Positions 25,782 through 34,246 of a stretch of DNA of 64,000 nt are shown here, in pieces; the first letter of the stretch is position 1, and every line of letters begins with the position of its first letter. The DNA comes from Streptomyces fulvoviolaceus (GTDB lineage Bacteria; Actinomycetota; Actinomycetes; Streptomycetales; Streptomycetaceae): positions 62,001 through 126,000 of the forward strand of contig NZ_JOEY01000021.1 of the NCBI RefSeq assembly GCF_000718165.1, written 5' to 3'. The notes under the pieces are model-generated. The model saw only the letters and a list, made by a program, of their open reading frames with translations. It was not told the DNA's origin and did not search any database. Position numbers and translations under genes: made by a program.

Positions 25782-25993
25782 TCAGTGGGTCCACCACTCG
25801 CGGCGCGTCCGGTACCAGCCGACCGAGTAGCGCAGGTCGTGTCCGGGCCGGTCGGGGGCTTGGCGAGGTCGCCCCCGTAGGTGAGGGCGTCGAGGACGGT
25901 GCCCCGGTGAACGTCGGAGGCACCCTCTGCGAGGAGTGAGCGGACGAAGTGGCAGCCGATGAATCCGGCTCCGCCGGTGACGAGCAGACGCAA
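25782..25993 (-). pseudogene. Collapsed rmlB (dTDP-glucose 4,6-dehydratase) remnant
   Basis: From a TTG at 25993 the frame reads as the RmlB N-terminus: RLLVTGGAGFIGCHFVRSLL with the NAD Rossmann glycine motif, then VLDALTYGGDLAKP, about 46 codons. It is then joined directly to DRPGHDLRYSVGWYRTRREW in another frame, which combines the DRPGHDxRY segment (near residue 265 of intact RmlB) with the C-terminal WYRxxRxWW ending and a stop at 25782. So some 85% of the roughly 320-residue enzyme is missing through at least two deletions, leaving a 212-nt frameshifted scar. It cannot encode a dehydratase. It lies directly downstream of rmlA, as an intact rmlB would. Confidence 0.88.
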
Positions 25994-26006
25994 ACGGGGG
26001 TGTTCT

Positions 26007-26062
26007 CCAGGAGCCAGGAGCCAGGAGCCAGGAGCCAGGAGCCAGGAGCCAGGAGCCAGGGG
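26007..26062. repeat. Heptanucleotide tandem repeat, 7-8 copies
   Basis: Seven perfect head-to-tail copies of CCAGGAG (26007-26055) followed by a degenerate copy CCAGGGG. On the minus strand the unit is CTCCTGG. The array fills the gap between rmlA and the rmlB scar, ending 6 nt from the rmlA stop. The period of 7 is not a codon multiple. Such an array is prone to slippage and may mark where deletions began. Confidence 0.9.
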
Positions 26063-26068
26063 CAGCAG

Positions 26069-27136
26069 TCAGGAAGTGATCTGGACGTGGCTGTGGTCGC
26101 CCAGCACCAACCGGTGGGCGCGGGGCGCCCGTTGGGCGCCCGTGACCCGCACCCCGCGGCCGATGAGCGAGCCCTCGATACGCCCCGCGTGCTCGATGCG
26201 CGAGCCGCTGAGGACGATCGAGAACTCCAGCTCGCTGCCGATGATCACGCAGGAGCTGTCGACGGAGGTGGACGGACCGATGTAGGAGTCGGCGACGACG
26301 CTCCCGCTGCCGATCACCACCGGCCCGACGATGCGGGACCGCTCCACCCGGGCGCCGGCCTCGACGCGGACGCGGCCGATCAGCTCGCTGTCCGCGTCCA
26401 CGTCACCGAGCCGGGCGGGCTCCATGCCCTCCAGGACCGACCGGTTGACCTCCAGCATGTCGGTGACGTTCCCGGTGTCCTTCCAGTAGCCGTCGATCAC
26501 GGTGGGCGTGACGGCGTGGCCGTGGTCGAGGAGCCACTGGATCGCGTCGGTGATCTCCAGCTCGCCGCGCCCGGACGGACGGATCGCGCGCACGGCCTCG
26601 TGCACGGCGGGTGAGAACAGGTAGACGCCGACGAGCGCCAGGTCGCTGCGCGGCTCGGCGGGTTTCTCCTCCAGGCGCACCACTCGCCCGGAGCCGTCGA
26701 GTTCGGCCACCCCGAACGCGGACGGGTCGCCGACCTTGGTCAGCATGATGCCCGCGTCGGGACGCTCGGCCCGGAACGCGTCGACCAGTTCCGTGATGCC
26801 GCCGACGACGAAGTTGTCGCCCAGGTACATCACGAAGTCGTCGTTCCCGAGCCACTCCCGGGCGATGAGCACGGCGTGGGCCAGGCCCGCCGGACGTTCC
26901 TGCGGCAGATAGGTGACCCGGGCGCCGAAACGGGAGCCGTCGCCGACCGTCGCCTCGATCTCGGCGGCGGTGTCGCCGGTGACGATGCCGAGCTCGGTGA
27001 TGCCGGCGGCGACCAGGGCCTCGATGCCGTAGAAGAGGACGGGCTTGTTGGCGACGGGCACCAGTTGCTTGGCGGAGGTGTGCGTGATCGGGCGCAGCCG
27101 GCTGCCGGTGCCGCCGGCGAGGACGAGGGCCTTCAC
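26069..27136 (-). CDS. rmlA: Glucose-1-phosphate thymidylyltransferase (long form)
   Basis: A 355-residue nucleotidyltransferase. The signature is LAGGTGSRLRPITHTSAKQL at residues 7-26, with GDNFVVGGI, metal-binding and sugar-binding segments, and GYWKDTGNVTDMLEVN. Residues about 240-350 form a left-handed beta-helix (RVEAGARVERSRIVGPVVIG repeats), which is the long RmlA/StrD form common in natural-product loci. It makes dTDP-glucose from dTTP and glucose-1-phosphate. Its start overlaps the exporter stop by 4 nt (ATGA), so it belongs to the iron-box-controlled unit and presumably feeds the divergent glycosyltransferase. The next step enzyme, RmlB, is only a scar here. Confidence 0.93.
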   Translation of the reverse strand: MKALVLAGGTGSRLRPITHTSAKQLVPVANKPVLFYGIEALVAAGITELGIVTGDTAAEIEATVGDGSRFGARVTYLPQERPAGLAHAVLIAREWLGNDDFVMYLGDNFVVGGITELVDAFRAERPDAGIMLTKVGDPSAFGVAELDGSGRVVRLEEKPAEPRSDLALVGVYLFSPAVHEAVRAIRPSGRGELEITDAIQWLLDHGHAVTPTVIDGYWKDTGNVTDMLEVNRSVLEGMEPARLGDVDADSELIGRVRVEAGARVERSRIVGPVVIGSGSVVADSYIGPSTSVDSSCVIIGSELEFSIVLSGSRIEHAGRIEGSLIGRGVRVTGAQRAPRAHRLVLGDHSHVQITS

Positions 27137-30100
27137 GGTCGGGTCACTCCAGTCGCGGTGGGGGAGAGGGGAGAGGACGGGTCACCCGGAGAGGCCGCGC
27201 CATGCCGCCACAGCCGCGCATAGGCCCCGTCCGCCGCCAACAGCTCGTCTTGCGAGCCCTGTTCGACGATCCGGCCGTGGTCGAGCACGACGATCCGGTC
27301 GGCGCGCGCCGCCGTCGTCATGCGATGGGCGACGACGACCGTCGTACGGCGGCCTGCTGCGCGTTCGCCGGCGAGTGCGACGGCCTGCTCGGTGGCCGGG
27401 TCGAGGGACGCCGTGGCCTCGTCGAGCAACAGCACGGCGGGGTCGACGAGTTCGGCGCGGGCGAGTGCGATCAGCTGGCGCTGGCCCGCGGACAGGGACC
27501 GGCCGCCCTCGCCGACGGGCTGCCGGAACCCGTACGGCTGCTGGGCGACCGCGTCCAGCGCGCCCACGGCACGTGCCGCCGCCTCCACCTCGGCGTCGGT
27601 CGCCCCGGGCCTGCCGTAGCGGATGTTGTCGGCGATGTCGCCGCTGAACAGGTGGGCCTCCTGCGGGACATAGCCGATCAGACGGCGGTACGCGGACCCC
27701 GGCCAGCGGCGCAGGTCGGTGCCGTCGACGAGGACGCCGCCCGCGCCGGGGTCGTAGAAGCGGGCGAGGAGTTTGACGACGGTCGACTTGCCGGCGCCGG
27801 TGGTGCCGACCAGGGCGACGGTCTCGCCGGCGGCGATGCGCAGGTCGACGTCGATGAGTGAGGGCCGCTCGACGCCCGGGTAGGTGTGGCCGACGCCCTT
27901 CAACTCGACCTCACCGGTGAGCCGTTCGGGCAGCGGGGCCGGGTCGGCGGGAGCGGGGACCGAAGGTGTGGACCGCAGGAGTTCGATGAGGCGGCGCAGG
28001 CCGACGGAGGCCTGCTGGTAGCTGTCGAAGGTGAGCGACAGCTGCTGGATCGGCGAGAAGAACATGCCCAGGTAGAGCATGAACGCGACCAGCACACCGG
28101 GGGAGAGGTCGCCGGAGGCCACTCGGTGCGCGCCCACCAACAGGACCAGGGCACGGGAGAGTTCGGCGGTGAGGTTGATGCTCGGGAAGTAGACGGAGGC
28201 GTAGCGCTGGGCGCGCAGCCGGGCCGCCCGGTAGGCGCCGGAGAGCTTGTCGAAGTCGCGGGCGGCGCCCTGCTCGCGGCCCTGCGCCTGGGAGGTGCGC
28301 AGACCGCTGACGTTCTCCTGGAGCGAGGAGTTGACCTCGCCGATGCGCTTGCGGGCCTCGTCGTACGCCGCCGCCGACAGCCGCCAGAAGACGTAGGTGG
28401 CGCCGAGCACCAGGGGCAGCAGAGCGAGTGCGGCCAGGGCGAGCGGCGGATGGACGGCGATCATCGCGCACACGGCGCCCGTGATGGTGGCGAGCGAGGC
28501 GACGGAGGTGAGGAGCCCGTTCTGGAGGAACTGGGAGAGGGCGTCGACGTCGTTGACGACCCGGGTCATGACCTGGCCGCCGTGCTCGCGCTCGTAGAAG
28601 TCCAGTCCCAGGCGCTGCAGTTGGGCGAAGGTGCGCACGCGGAGCCCGTACAGGATCCGCTCTCCGGAGCGGCGCGTGATGCGGGACTGGCTGTTCAGGG
28701 CGGCCCAGCTGACGGCGACAGCGAGCGCGGCGAGCAGCGCGCACAGGGTGAGCATCCAGCCGTTGCTCTCGGCCACGCCGTCGTCGAGGCCGTGCCGGAC
28801 CAGGAGGGGCAGGGCGGTGGCGGCGGCCGTGTCCACGGCGAGCAGGGCGAGGCCGAGCAGGAGGGGGCCACGGACCGGGCGCAGCAGTCGGCGGAGGGTG
28901 ACCGGCTCGGTGGAGGTGCGCAACTCCTGTTCGTCTAGGGCGGGTTCGTCGTCCGAGGCCTCGTCCGGGCCGAAAGATGACTTCTGGGGCCAGAGTTCGG
29001 GAGTGACGCCGTCCTCCGCCACCAAGGCCGGGGGAGGAGCCGTACGTTCGTCCAGACTGCCGCTCGGCCCGGCGAGGAGTTCGCGGAACAGGGCGCAGCG
29101 TTCGGTGAGTTCGGCTTCCGTGCCCACATCCATCAGACGGCCGCCGTCGAGGACCGCGATGCGGTCGGCGAGGCTGAGCGTGGAGCGGCGGTGGGCGATC
29201 AGCACGGTGGTGCGGCCTTCGGCCGCGGTGCTCAGGGCGTCGTGGATGGCGGCCTCGGTCGCCGGGTCGACGGCGGACGTGGCGTCGTCGAGGACGAGGA
29301 TGCGCGGGTCGGTGAGCAGGGCGCGAGCGAGGGCGACGCGCTGCCGTTGGCCGCCCGACAGGGACATGCCCCGCTCGCCCACTTCGGTGTCGTACCCCTC
29401 GGGCAGCGCGCTGATGAAGCCGTGCGCGTCGGCGGCCCGGGCGGCGGCCGCCACCTCGGCGTTGGTGGCCTCGGGGCGGCCGTGGGCGATGTTGTCGCGG
29501 ATCGAGCAGGAGAAGAGGAAGGGATCCTCGAAGACGCTGCCGACGGCCGCGCGCAGGGAGGCGAGCCGCAGCATGCGTACGTCGGTGGTGTCGCCCGGTG
29601 CGCCGACGCGGACGCTGCCCGACTGGGCGTCGTAGAAGCGGCTGACCAGCAGGGACACCGTCGACTTGCCGGAGCCTGGCGGGCCGACGACGGCGAGGGT
29701 CTCGCCGGGGCGCACGGTGAGGGAGACTCCGGCGAGGACGGGGTCGCTGGGGGCGTAGCCGAAGGTGACGTCGCTCAGTTCGAGTTCCAGCGGGCCCTCG
29801 GGCAGGTCCTTGGCGTGCGGGTGGTCGGTGATGTCGGGCTTGGCGTCGATGAGTTCGTGGACGCGCTCGGAGGCGGCGCGGGCCTGCTGGGCGGTGACGG
29901 TGAAGTTGGCGAGCAGCCGGGCGGGGCCCGCCAGCAGCGTCAGATAGGCGGCGAAGGTGAGGAACGTACCGACGTCGATGCTGCCGCGCAGGGCGAGCCA
30001 GCCGCCGAGGGCGAGGACGCCGACCTGGCCGGCCGCGGGCAGCGCGGACATGGTGGCGGTGGCCCCGGCCTGGAGCCGTGAGACGACCACGCGGCGGGCG

Positions 30101-30804
30101 AACAGGCCGCGGGCGGCCCGGGCCATCCGGTCGGTCTCGGCGTCCTCCTGGCCGAAGCCCTTCACCACACGCACTCCGGTGACGGTCTCCTCGACGTGCT
30201 CGGCGATCGTGGCCGCCTGGGCCTGCGCGGCCCGGGTCGCGGGCGTCAGGCGGAGCCTGCTGCGGGCCGCGGTGAACGCGAGCGCCGGCACGACGGTCAG
30301 GGTGACCAGCGTGAGCGGCGGCGACAGCCACAGCATGGCCGCGACGGAGACGGCGAACTGGGCGCTGACCCCGATGGGAATGGGGAGCATGCCGAGCATG
30401 ATCTGGATCTGCTGGAGGTCGCTGTTGGCGCGGGAGACGACCTGGCCGGTGCGCAACTCGTCCTGTTTCACGCCGTCGTAGCGCTGCACGGCCGCGAACA
30501 CCGCGGTGCGCAGCCCGTGTTGCACGGCGAGAGCGAGCTTTCCGGCGAAGAAGCGGCGGGTGAACTCGGCGCCGAACTGCACCACTGCCAGCGCGCACAG
30601 GACGCCGACGAGGACGGCGACCCGGTGAGTGTGGCCGGCCACGGCGTCGTTCACGGCGATACCGGCGAGCAGGGGGCCGAACGCTTCGAGGCCGGTGCCG
30701 AGCGCCGAGCCGAGGACGAGGGCGGTCAGGAGTCCCGGGTGGTGGCGGCAGGCAGCGGCGAGCCGTCGCATTCCACCCGAGTGTGGGGGGGATCCGGTGG
30801 ACAT
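27133..30804 (-). CDS. Fused ABC exporter, IroC-like (two TMD-NBD halves)
   Basis: A 1,223-residue exporter with two complete TMD-NBD halves in one chain. NBD1 has Walker A VGPPGSGKST, signature LSGGQRQRVALARALL and Walker B ILVLDDATSA. NBD2 has VGTTGAGKST, LSAGQRQLIALARAEL (signature Ser-Ala instead of Ser-Gly) and VLLLDEATAS. Each half is preceded by about six membrane helices, the first near residues 18-65. Size and layout match IroC, which exports glucosylated enterobactin. The ATG lies 4 nt from a near-perfect iron box, so it should be repressed in high iron and may be leaderless. It leads the operon with rmlA. A drug exporter is the alternative reading. Confidence 0.85.
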   Translation of the reverse strand: MSTGSPPHSGGMRRLAAACRHHPGLLTALVLGSALGTGLEAFGPLLAGIAVNDAVAGHTHRVAVLVGVLCALAVVQFGAEFTRRFFAGKLALAVQHGLRTAVFAAVQRYDGVKQDELRTGQVVSRANSDLQQIQIMLGMLPIPIGVSAQFAVSVAAMLWLSPPLTLVTLTVVPALAFTAARSRLRLTPATRAAQAQAATIAEHVEETVTGVRVVKGFGQEDAETDRMARAARGLFARRVVVSRLQAGATATMSALPAAGQVGVLALGGWLALRGSIDVGTFLTFAAYLTLLAGPARLLANFTVTAQQARAASERVHELIDAKPDITDHPHAKDLPEGPLELELSDVTFGYAPSDPVLAGVSLTVRPGETLAVVGPPGSGKSTVSLLVSRFYDAQSGSVRVGAPGDTTDVRMLRLASLRAAVGSVFEDPFLFSCSIRDNIAHGRPEATNAEVAAAARAADAHGFISALPEGYDTEVGERGMSLSGGQRQRVALARALLTDPRILVLDDATSAVDPATEAAIHDALSTAAEGRTTVLIAHRRSTLSLADRIAVLDGGRLMDVGTEAELTERCALFRELLAGPSGSLDERTAPPPALVAEDGVTPELWPQKSSFGPDEASDDEPALDEQELRTSTEPVTLRRLLRPVRGPLLLGLALLAVDTAAATALPLLVRHGLDDGVAESNGWMLTLCALLAALAVAVSWAALNSQSRITRRSGERILYGLRVRTFAQLQRLGLDFYEREHGGQVMTRVVNDVDALSQFLQNGLLTSVASLATITGAVCAMIAVHPPLALAALALLPLVLGATYVFWRLSAAAYDEARKRIGEVNSSLQENVSGLRTSQAQGREQGAARDFDKLSGAYRAARLRAQRYASVYFPSINLTAELSRALVLLVGAHRVASGDLSPGVLVAFMLYLGMFFSPIQQLSLTFDSYQQASVGLRRLIELLRSTPSVPAPADPAPLPERLTGEVELKGVGHTYPGVERPSLIDVDLRIAAGETVALVGTTGAGKSTVVKLLARFYDPGAGGVLVDGTDLRRWPGSAYRRLIGYVPQEAHLFSGDIADNIRYGRPGATDAEVEAAARAVGALDAVAQQPYGFRQPVGEGGRSLSAGQRQLIALARAELVDPAVLLLDEATASLDPATEQAVALAGERAAGRRTTVVVAHRMTTAARADRIVVLDHGRIVEQGSQDELLAADGAYARLWRHGAASPGDPSSPLSPTATGVTRP

Positions 30805-30808
30805 GTGA

Positions 30809-30827
30809 TTAGCTTAGGCTAACCTAA
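30809..30827. promoter_or_regulatory. Iron box shared by the divergent siderophore-modification units
   Basis: TTAGCTTAGGCTAACCTAA matches the DmdR1/IdeR consensus at 17 of 19 positions and is itself an almost perfect inverted repeat. It sits 5 bases from the exporter start on the left and about 105 bp from the glycosyltransferase start on the right, so one repressor dimer pair could control both directions. Confidence 0.9.
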
Positions 30828-30932
30828 GTAGTTGTGTTGACGATTGCGTCGACAAAATGCTGGTCAAGCCTCAACTCCCCCCACTCCTGCGCTGGTTGGC
30901 GCCGCTCCTGCGCAGGGAGAAATGAGGAAACA

Positions 30933-32081
30933 ATGCGCGTCCTGTTTGCGGGGCCGCCCTTCTTCGGGCTGCTCTACCCCATGGTTCCGCTCGCGCACGC
31001 GCTGCGCGCCGCGGGCCACGACGTCCTCGTGGCCACCTGCGGCGCGGCGGTGGGGCACTCCGAACGCGCCGGCCTGATAGCCGTCGACTGCGCACCCGGT
31101 ATCGACCCCGACGCGCTCTACACCCGCATGGAGAAGGCCAAGGGCGACCGCAAGCCGCCCGCGCCCGGCGAGCGCGGCGAGGCGCCCAAGGGCAAGGGAT
31201 TCTCCTTCTTCAGCGACGAGATGGCCGACCGCATGGTCGAACTCGCCGACGAGTGGCGGCCCGACCTCGTCGTGCACACCCCGCTCGGCGTGGCCGGCCA
31301 ACTGGTCGCCGCCCGCAGGGGAGTTCCCTCCGTTCTGCACGCGGTGGGATTCGGTCATACGTCGGCCCACGTCCGCATGATCAACAACACCCTGGCGCCC
31401 GCCTACGAACGGCACGGCCTCGACGGCCCGGCCCCCGTCGCCGCCTGGCTCGACATCGGCCCGCCCAGCATGAGCACCACCGACGAGCCCCGCCGCTGGT
31501 TCATGCGGTACGTCCCCTACAACGGCGGCGGCCGCCTGCCCGAGTGGCTCACCACGACCCGTGAGCGCCCCCGCGTCACCGTCACGCTCGGCACGGTGCG
31601 TCCCCTCGTGGACGGGGTGTCCCCGGTGAAGTGGGTGGTGGACGCGGCGCGGGAGATCGATGCCGAGTTCGTACTCGCGCTCGGCGGCGGTGATCTCTCC
31701 GACCTGGGTGAACTGCCCGACAACGTACGCCCGGTGGACTGGATGCCGCTCGGCTCGCTGCTCGCCCACAGCGACGCCGTCATCCACCACGGTGGCTCCG
31801 GTACGACGCTCACGGCCCTGGACTCCGGACTGCCGCAGATCGTCCTCGGCGAGGGCGCGGACCGCCCGGCCAACGCGGCCGCCGTACGCGCCCGCGGCTG
31901 CGGCCTCGTGCCCGACGGGTCCGGCGACCTCACTCAGGCGCTGGTCCAACGGCTGCTCACCGACGAGTCGTTGCGCGCTGCGGCCCGGGACACGGCCCGT
32001 GAGATGGCCTCGATGCCGAGTCCGACGGAGACCTTGCAGCGGTTGGTGGAACTGGCTCGTACGAAGGGGGAACTGAGGTGA
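30933..32081 (+). CDS. IroB-like glycosyltransferase (GT1 family)
   Basis: A 382-residue GT-B glycosyltransferase. The N-terminus MRVLFAGPPFFGLLYPMVPL is the acceptor half; the nucleotide-sugar half carries VTLGTVRPLVDG, VDWMPLG and IHHGGSGTTLTALDSGLPQI. Several stretches agree with enterobactin C-glucosyltransferase IroB as I recall it: FSFFSDEMAD, VGFGHT, PPSMS, YVPYNGG and GADRPANAAAVRARGCG. Macrolide and aglycone transferases share only the general HHGG region. It would attach a sugar to a catechol siderophore. A GAGGA ribosome site lies 4 nt before ATG 30933. It overlaps the esterase gene by 4 nt and shares the iron box with the exporter and rmlA. Confidence 0.85.
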   Translation: MRVLFAGPPFFGLLYPMVPLAHALRAAGHDVLVATCGAAVGHSERAGLIAVDCAPGIDPDALYTRMEKAKGDRKPPAPGERGEAPKGKGFSFFSDEMADRMVELADEWRPDLVVHTPLGVAGQLVAARRGVPSVLHAVGFGHTSAHVRMINNTLAPAYERHGLDGPAPVAAWLDIGPPSMSTTDEPRRWFMRYVPYNGGGRLPEWLTTTRERPRVTVTLGTVRPLVDGVSPVKWVVDAAREIDAEFVLALGGGDLSDLGELPDNVRPVDWMPLGSLLAHSDAVIHHGGSGTTLTALDSGLPQIVLGEGADRPANAAAVRARGCGLVPDGSGDLTQALVQRLLTDESLRAAARDTAREMASMPSPTETLQRLVELARTKGELR

Positions 32082-33355
32082 GACCCGACCTCCGGCCGGT
32101 CCGCGTCACAGGTCCACGCATCGCCCGTCTGGTGGCCCAGCTGTCCGGGGTTGGGAGCGAGGGCCAACGCGCAGCCCTGACAGCCGAGTTCTGGACGGAG
32201 GTGGAGGGGAGGGGCACCCCCCTTGTGGAGCCATTGGACGACGAACCGGACCACAGAGCCGTCACGTTCCTCTGGCGGGGTCAGGACTTCACACGCCAAG
32301 TCCTGCTGCTGGGCAACCGCATCATCGACCGCGAGCGGCTCGCGGCGTCCCTGTTGGAGCAGGTCCCCGGCACCGACGTATGGCATCTGGGCCTGAGGAT
32401 GCGCGCGGACCATCGGGGCTCGTACCGCCTGGCCGCGGAAGTCTCGGCGAAGGAACCACCGTCGGACCCGGACGAGCTGCAGCGACACCTGCGCTCACTG
32501 TCCGCGGACGCCGTCCTGGATCCGCTCAACCCGCGTTCCGTACCGACGCGTTGGGAGCGGTCGGACAGCTCGGTCTTCGCCCTGCCGCACGCGCCCGCGC
32601 AACCGTGGGCGGACCGGCAGGGTGCCGTGCCGGCGGGGCGGGTGGAGCGGCACCGGGTGACCGCGAAGACACTCGGCGGGGACCGCGACACGTGGGTGTA
32701 TCTGCCGCCGGGGCACGAGGGGGAGCCGTTGCCCGTCCTCGTCCTGTGCGACGGGGACATGTGGCTGGGGAGGCTCGGCCTGGAACACACCCTCGATGCG
32801 CTGATCGCAGACGGCGCGCTGCCACCGCTCGTCGTGCTGTCACCGGACGCCGTGGACCGGAGCACCCGCTGGCGCGAACTGGGCGGGCGGGACGAGTTCG
32901 TGACGTTCCTCGCGGACGAGCTGCTGCCCTGGGCGGCGGGCCGCTGGCCCCTCACGACGGACCCCCGCCGCACCGCCGTCGCCGGCCAGAGCCTGGGTGC
33001 CGTCACCGCCCTGTACGCCGCCCACCTCCGCCCCGACCGCTTCGGCAACGCCCTGGCCCAGTCCACCTCCCTGTGGTGGCGCCCCGGCCTCCCACCAGGA
33101 GTGCTCAAGCAGGAGACCGGGACCGTCCCTTGGCTCCTCGACCGCTACGCCACGTCGAAACCCCGCCCCGTCACGATCCACCTCGACGTCGGCCTGCACG
33201 AGGGCGCCATGCTCGACCACACCCGCGCCCTGCACGCCACCCTGCGCGAGACGGGCTACCGGGCCACCTACGACGAGTACAACGGCGGCCATGACTATGT
33301 GTGCTGGCACGGAGCGTTGGCGGACGGCTTGGTTCGCCTGCTGGGACCTCGCTGA
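32078..33355 (+). CDS. Fes/IroD-like enterochelin esterase
   Basis: A 425-residue esterase. The N-terminal half is the enterochelin-esterase domain (RQVLLLGNRI, SYRLAAEV, then the conserved DPLNPRSVP that precedes the hydrolase part, as in Fes). The alpha/beta hydrolase half has nucleophile S305 in AGQSLGAVTA, DVGLHEG and the histidine segment YNGGHDYVCWHGALADGL. The family hydrolyses the trilactone backbone of enterobactin-type siderophores to release iron. The start GTG overlaps the glycosyltransferase stop (GTGA), showing coupled translation. No signal peptide, so it acts in the cytoplasm. Together with the two genes to its left it completes an iroB-iroC-iroD-like set. Confidence 0.9.
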   Translation: MRPDLRPVRVTGPRIARLVAQLSGVGSEGQRAALTAEFWTEVEGRGTPLVEPLDDEPDHRAVTFLWRGQDFTRQVLLLGNRIIDRERLAASLLEQVPGTDVWHLGLRMRADHRGSYRLAAEVSAKEPPSDPDELQRHLRSLSADAVLDPLNPRSVPTRWERSDSSVFALPHAPAQPWADRQGAVPAGRVERHRVTAKTLGGDRDTWVYLPPGHEGEPLPVLVLCDGDMWLGRLGLEHTLDALIADGALPPLVVLSPDAVDRSTRWRELGGRDEFVTFLADELLPWAAGRWPLTTDPRRTAVAGQSLGAVTALYAAHLRPDRFGNALAQSTSLWWRPGLPPGVLKQETGTVPWLLDRYATSKPRPVTIHLDVGLHEGAMLDHTRALHATLRETGYRATYDEYNGGHDYVCWHGALADGLVRLLGPR

Positions 33356-33436
33356 TCCGGACCCATGCCCACCTGGCGTGGGCCGGGTCGACAGCCTGCC
33401 TCGGCGTCAGTGCCTCGCTCACCTCAAGTCGCAGGC

Positions 33437-34246
33437 TCAGCCCGGACTCTCGATCAGGGCGAAGCGCGCCCCCTCCGGGTCCGCCACCGTCGCGATCCGT
33501 CCGTGGGGGGTGTCCTGCGGTGGCCGCAGGACATGGCCGCCGAGGTCCATGACGTGGCTGACCGCGTCGTCCGTGTCGGCGACCTCGAAGTACGTCATCC
33601 AGTGCGGCCCCCGGTCGCGGGGAAGGGCGTTGCCCACGCCGTGGATGCCGGCGACGGGGCGGTCGCCGATGTGGAGGGTGACGTAGTCGAAGTCGGCGGA
33701 GACGACCGGCTCCTCCTCGTAGCCGAAGACCGTCTCGTAGAACTTGGCGACGCTCGCGGACTCGAAGGTCAGCAGCTCGTGCCAGGCCGGTGTCCCCGGA
33801 ACCCCGGAAATCGACGTGCCGCGGTGCGCGGCCACCTGCCACACGCCGAAGACGGCACCGGAGGGGTCGGAGCCGATCATCAGCCGTCCCGCCTCGTCCG
33901 CGTCCAAGGGGCCCACCCCGACCGTGCCGCCGCACAGCCGTACCGTTTCGGTCGTCAGGTCCACGTCGTTCGAGGCGAGGTAGGGCGTCCACGCGATGGG
34001 GAGGTGACGGTCGGGGGGGAGTTGGCCGATGCCGGCCACCTCGTGGCCGTCGAGCAGGGCCCGCACATAAGGGCCGAGTTGCTGCGGGCCCGGCACGAAC
34101 TCCCAGCCGAACAGCGATCCGTAGAAGTCCTGGGTCGCGGCCATCCCGTGCACCATCAGACTCACCCAGCAGGGCGTGCCGGGCGTGGGCCGAGCGTGCG
34201 TGTCGCCGTTCGGGGCGGCCGACCCCCTTGCCTCGGTCATCGTCAC
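33437..34246 (-). CDS. VOC (glyoxalase/dioxygenase) family protein, two domains
   Basis: A 269-residue protein of two vicinal-oxygen-chelate repeats. The first spans about residues 22-140 (PCWVSLMVHGMAATQDFYGS, DPSGAVFGVWQ), the second 150-265 (AWHELLTFESASVAKFYETV, DPEGARFALIE). Metal-ligand positions differ between repeats, so catalysis is uncertain. Proteins of this type in Streptomyces are often called hydroxylases or bleomycin-resistance-like without proof. GTG 34246 is chosen because GAGGAGAG ends close upstream; ATG 34240 is a close alternative. It is convergent with the esterase gene and does not look part of the iron-controlled unit. Confidence 0.85.
   Translation of the reverse strand: MTMTEARGSAAPNGDTHARPTPGTPCWVSLMVHGMAATQDFYGSLFGWEFVPGPQQLGPYVRALLDGHEVAGIGQLPPDRHLPIAWTPYLASNDVDLTTETVRLCGGTVGVGPLDADEAGRLMIGSDPSGAVFGVWQVAAHRGTSISGVPGTPAWHELLTFESASVAKFYETVFGYEEEPVVSADFDYVTLHIGDRPVAGIHGVGNALPRDRGPHWMTYFEVADTDDAVSHVMDLGGHVLRPPQDTPHGRIATVADPEGARFALIESPG

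Noticed and set aside
26007..26062. CRISPR array
   Set aside because: The repeats are 7 bp and contiguous without spacers, and there are no cas genes.
27911..30598. An 895-codon frame on the same strand as the ABC exporter in another phase
   Set aside because: Arg/Pro/His-rich translation typical of a shifted frame in high-GC DNA; the exporter frame has both complete ATPase domains.
25183..33355. Antibiotic deoxysugar biosynthesis cluster
   Set aside because: rmlA, an rmlB trace, a GT1 enzyme and an exporter could suggest it, but there are no other deoxysugar genes, no polyketide or peptide synthase, and the shared iron box plus Fes-type esterase fit siderophore handling better.
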